Assembly (NCBI RefSeq): GCF_037023145.1
Contig: NZ_CP146092.1
Location: forward strand, 558,001-622,000
Length of the DNA stretch: 64,000 nt
Source of the DNA: Ralstonia sp. RRA
GTDB taxonomy: Bacteria > Pseudomonadota > Gammaproteobacteria > Burkholderiales > Burkholderiaceae
Direction: 5' to 3'
This document shows, in pieces, positions 61,088 to 64,000 of the stretch. How positions within the stretch are numbered: position 1 is the stretch's first letter; each line of letters opens with the position of its first letter. The translations under genes and the position numbers were made by a program. The notes under the pieces are model-generated. The model saw only the letters and a list, made by a program, of their open reading frames with translations. It was not told the DNA's origin and made no database searches.

Positions 61088-63681
61088 GCTGCTTCCTTGT
61101 TCGATTCCAGGAAGTCCTGTGCGAAGCGCTGCAGCACACCGCCCGCTTCGTAGATCGAGACTTCCTCATCGCTGTCCAGACGGCACGTGACGGGCACTTC
61201 CACGCGTTCGCCGCTCTTGCGATGAATCACCAGCGTCAGGTCCGCACGCGGTTTGCGTGCGCCGATCACGTCATAGGTTTCGGTGCCGTCAATGCCCAGC
61301 GTCAGGCGCGTGGTGCCCGGCTTGAACTCCAGCGGCAGCACGCCCATGCCGATCAGGTTGGTGCGGTGGATGCGCTCGAAGCCCTCGGCCACGATGACTT
61401 CCACACCGGCCAGTCGCACGCCCTTGGCGGCCCAGTCGCGCGAGCTGCCTTGGCCGTAGTCGGCACCGGCAATCACGATCAGCGGCTGCTTGCGGTCCAT
61501 GTAGGTCTCGATGGCTTCCCACATGCGCGTGACCTTGCCTTCCGGCTCGATGCGCGCCAGCGAACCCTTCTTCACTGCACCATCGACCACGGCCATCTCG
61601 TTGATGAGCGTGGGGTTGGCGAACGTCGCGCGCTGCGCGGTCAGGTGATCGCCGCGGTGCGTGGCGTACGAGTTGAAGTCCTCTTCCGGCAGGCCCATCT
61701 TGGCGAGGTATTCACCAGCGGCGCTGCTGGCCAGGATGGCGTTGGACGGCGAGAGGTGGTCGGTCGTGATGTTATCGCCCAGCACCGCCAACGGGCGCAG
61801 ACCCTTGAGCTTGCGCTCGCCGGCCAATGCACCTTCCCAATACGGCGGACGGCGGATGTAGGTGCTCTGCGGGCGCCAGTCGTACAGCGGGCTGACGTTG
61901 GCCACTGACTCGCTGCGCTGCTCGAACATCGGGATGTAGACCTTGCGGAATTGCTCCGGCTTGACCGAGGCACGCACGATGGCGTCGATCTCTTCGTCGG
62001 TCGGCCACAGGTCTTTCAGCAGGATGGGCTTGCCGTTGGCATCGGTGCCGAAGCTGTCGCGCTCGATGTCGAAGCGCACCGTGCCGGCAATCGCATAGGC
62101 CACCACCAGCGGCGGCGAGGCGAGGAACGCCTGCTTGGCATACGGGTGGATGCGGCCATCGAAGTTGCGGTTGCCGGACAGCACGGCCGTGGCATACAGA
62201 TCGCGGTCGATGATCTCTTGCTGGATCTTCGGGTCCAGCGCGCCGCTCATGCCGTTGCAGGTGGTGCAGGCAAACGCGACGATGCCGAAGCCGAGATTCT
62301 CCAGTTCGGCTTTCAGGCCAGCCTCTTCCAGATACAGCTCCACTGCCTTGGACCCGGGCGCCAGCGAGCTCTTCACCCACGGCTTGCGCGTCAGGCCCAG
62401 GCGGTTTGCGTTGCGTGCCAGTAGCGCGGCGGCAATCACGTTGCGGGGGTTGCTGGTGTTGGTGCAGCTCGTGATGGCGGCAATGATGACCGCGCCATCC
62501 GGCATCTGGCCAGGGGTTTCTTCCCACTTGCCGGCGATGCCCTTGGCGGCGAGGTCCGTCGTGGCCACGCGGGCGTGCGGGTTCGACGGGCCGGCCATGT
62601 TGCGCACCACGCTCGACAGGTCGAAGCGCAGCACGCGTTCGTATTCAGCCTGCTTGAGGGTGTCGGACCACAGGCCCGCGGTCTTGGCGTACGTCTCGAC
62701 CAGCTTGACTTGCTCGTCGCTGCGGCCGGTCAGGCGCAGGTAGTCGAGCGTGTTTTCGTCAATCGAGAACATGGCGGCGGTGGCGCCGTACTCGGGGGCC
62801 ATGTTGGAGATGGTGGCGCGGTCGCCCAGCGTGAGCTTCGATGCGCCTTCGCCGTAGAACTCCAGATATGCGCCCACCACCTTCTGCTTGCGCAGGAATT
62901 CGGTCAGCGCCAGCACGATGTCGGTGGCGGTGATGCCGGGTTGGCGTTGGCCCGTCAGCTCCACGCCGACGATGTCCGGCAGGCGCATCCACGAGGCGCG
63001 GCCGAGCATCACGTTTTCGGCTTCCAGGCCGCCCACGCCGATGGCGATCACGCCCAGCGCATCCACGTGCGGGGTGTGGCTGTCCGTGCCGACGCAGGTG
63101 TCGGGGTAAGCCACGCCGTCGTGTGCCTGGATGACCGGCGACATCTTCTCCAGGTTGATCTGGTGCATGATGCCGTTGCCTGCGGGGATCACATCCACAT
63201 TCTTGAACGCGAGCTTGGTCCAGTCGATGAAGTGGAAGCGGTCTTCGTTGCGGCGGTCTTCAATGGCGCGGTTCTTGGCGAAGGCGTCGGGGTCGAAGCC
63301 GCCGCATTCCACGGCCAGCGAGTGGTCGACGATCAACTGTACTGGGACGACCGGGTTGACCTTGGCGGGGTCGCCGCCTTGGTCGGCAATGGCGTCACGC
63401 AGGCCGGCTAGGTCCACCAGTGCGGTCTGGCCCAGGATGTCGTGGCAGACCACGCGGGCGGGGAACCACGGGAAGTCCAGGTCGCGTTTGCGTTCGATCA
63501 GTTGCTTGAGGGAATCGGTGAGCGTGGCGGGGTCGCAGCGGCGGACCAGATTCTCGGCGAGTACGCGGGAGGTGTACGGCAGCTTGTCGTAGGCGCCTGG
63601 TTGAATGGCTTCTACAGCTTCTCTAGCGTCGAAGTAGTCGAGCGTTGTGCCGGGGAGGGGCTTTCTGTGGGTGGTGTTCAT
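61084..63681 (-). CDS. acnD: Fe/S-dependent 2-methylisocitrate dehydratase AcnD
   Basis: An 865-residue aconitase-family enzyme. The three Fe-S cysteines are in IIAAITSCTNTSNPRN and GIVAFACTTCNGMSGALDP. The C-terminal swivel domain has VIAGADYGQGSSRDWAAKGV. It dehydrates 2-methylcitrate to 2-methylaconitate in the methylcitrate cycle. It lies directly before prpF and 279 bp after the probable prpC end. The ATG at 63681 (MNTTHRKPLPGTTLDYFDAR) is chosen; the in-frame extension to 63774 runs into the repeat region and is rejected. Confidence 0.93.
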   Translation of the reverse strand: MNTTHRKPLPGTTLDYFDAREAVEAIQPGAYDKLPYTSRVLAENLVRRCDPATLTDSLKQLIERKRDLDFPWFPARVVCHDILGQTALVDLAGLRDAIADQGGDPAKVNPVVPVQLIVDHSLAVECGGFDPDAFAKNRAIEDRRNEDRFHFIDWTKLAFKNVDVIPAGNGIMHQINLEKMSPVIQAHDGVAYPDTCVGTDSHTPHVDALGVIAIGVGGLEAENVMLGRASWMRLPDIVGVELTGQRQPGITATDIVLALTEFLRKQKVVGAYLEFYGEGASKLTLGDRATISNMAPEYGATAAMFSIDENTLDYLRLTGRSDEQVKLVETYAKTAGLWSDTLKQAEYERVLRFDLSSVVRNMAGPSNPHARVATTDLAAKGIAGKWEETPGQMPDGAVIIAAITSCTNTSNPRNVIAAALLARNANRLGLTRKPWVKSSLAPGSKAVELYLEEAGLKAELENLGFGIVAFACTTCNGMSGALDPKIQQEIIDRDLYATAVLSGNRNFDGRIHPYAKQAFLASPPLVVAYAIAGTVRFDIERDSFGTDANGKPILLKDLWPTDEEIDAIVRASVKPEQFRKVYIPMFEQRSESVANVSPLYDWRPQSTYIRRPPYWEGALAGERKLKGLRPLAVLGDNITTDHLSPSNAILASSAAGEYLAKMGLPEEDFNSYATHRGDHLTAQRATFANPTLINEMAVVDGAVKKGSLARIEPEGKVTRMWEAIETYMDRKQPLIVIAGADYGQGSSRDWAAKGVRLAGVEVIVAEGFERIHRTNLIGMGVLPLEFKPGTTRLTLGIDGTETYDVIGARKPRADLTLVIHRKSGERVEVPVTCRLDSDEEVSIYEAGGVLQRFAQDFLESNKEAA

Positions 63682-63773
63682 GGTGTCTGGTACATCCCTT
63701 GTTTCATCCCCTGCCGGGGCTGACTCACTTTCTTTGTCTTGCCAAAGAAAGTAAGCAAAGAAAGGCGCGCCCA

Positions 63774-63889
63774 AGATGGCGAAAGACTCCTTGAATTTTC
63801 GTAACCGAGCGGAGACGGGGAAAACTCGCTTCGCTCAGACAGTTCCCCGTCTTTTTTCCGCTCGCTTACAAAAATTCAAGGCGCCATCT
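63774..63889. repeat. Large imperfect inverted repeat upstream of acnD
   Basis: AGATGGCG...CCTTGAATTTT...GAGCGGA...GACGGGGAA on the left is matched by its reverse complement on the right (TTCCCCGTC...TCCGCTCGCTTAC...AAATTCAAGG...CGCCATCT), giving a stem of about 45 bp per arm with interruptions. A CTTTCTTTG/AAAGAAAG palindromic motif precedes it (63728-63751). This looks like a dispersed intergenic palindrome element, common in Burkholderiaceae, rather than an operon-specific regulator. Confidence 0.75.
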
Positions 63890-63959
63890 AGGGCAGGAAC
63901 GTCAACGGCCAAACCGTCGGTGGGCTTGGGTTGACGTTCTTTGTTTCTCTTCTCTCTTT

Positions 63960-64000
63960 TTACGGGCGCTTGGCGATCGGGACGAACTTCAGATCGTCCG
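63960..64000 (-). CDS. prpC: C-terminal end of a gene, probably 2-methylcitrate synthase PrpC
   Basis: The minus strand ends with the codons DDLKFVPIAKRP and a TAA stop (63960-63962). Only 12 residues are visible. The position upstream of acnD-prpF fits prpC in the prpC-acnD-prpF order of beta-proteobacteria, and a FVPI-x-KR ending is compatible with citrate-synthase-type PrpC tails. The assignment rests mostly on context. Confidence 0.55.
   Translation of the reverse strand, partial: DDLKFVPIAKRP

Overview
The window is GC-rich, densely coded chromosomal DNA of a beta-proteobacterium, most likely a Ralstonia or close Burkholderiaceae relative. This is an inference from gene content (an acnD-prpF methylcitrate pair, a 2-aminobenzoyl-CoA cluster, many LysR/GlxA/MHS genes) and from high-GC codon use, not from a marker gene. 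No rRNA, tRNA or CRISPR array was recognised.

Left part (1-13.8 kb), core-like: a partial LysR regulator, a LysE-type exporter, a glutathione S-transferase, a DUF2076 protein, a GlxA-type regulator facing a tautomerase and a dienelactone hydrolase, then a tightly packed operon (5.5-13.8 kb). The operon encodes a two-domain flavin monooxygenase/reductase, an SDR, a MarR regulator, a crotonase-fold protein, an acyl-CoA dehydrogenase, an aryl-CoA ligase, a thioesterase and a RidA-like protein. It looks like the CoA-dependent aerobic 2-aminobenzoate (anthranilate) pathway first described in Azoarcus evansii.

Middle part (13.8-35.2 kb), accessory island: a 20-bp tandem array and decayed ALDH and LysR fragments lead into a defence and toxin region. 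A complete four-gene type II CBASS (patatin CapV, CD-NTase, E1-E2 Cap2, JAMM Cap3) is preceded by a divergent XRE regulator. It is abutted by an IS21-family element that has lost its right end, and by an IS3-family (IS407-like) element with a 4-bp target duplication. The insertions abut a 9.4-kb YD/RHS-repeat polymorphic toxin gene that lacks its 5' end, carries a LysM domain and ends in a GIY-YIG nuclease domain. A small DUF5076-like gene follows directly and is the candidate immunity gene. About 1.6 kb of gene-poor DNA with dispersed short repeats closes the island.

Right part (35.2-64 kb), core-like: two MHS permeases, a HigBA-like toxin-antitoxin pair, MFS exporters, regulators (GntR, HxlR, LysR, TetR, GlxA), GNAT and VOC enzymes, and a Fur-type site before a TonB siderophore receptor. 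An orphan modA has a near-canonical ModE box. Then come a MoxR/DUF58/transglutaminase operon, a low-complexity collagen-like lipoprotein, DinB, a COG4705 membrane protein with a secreted partner, and the methylcitrate-cycle pair acnD-prpF. The last 41 bases are probably the end of prpC.
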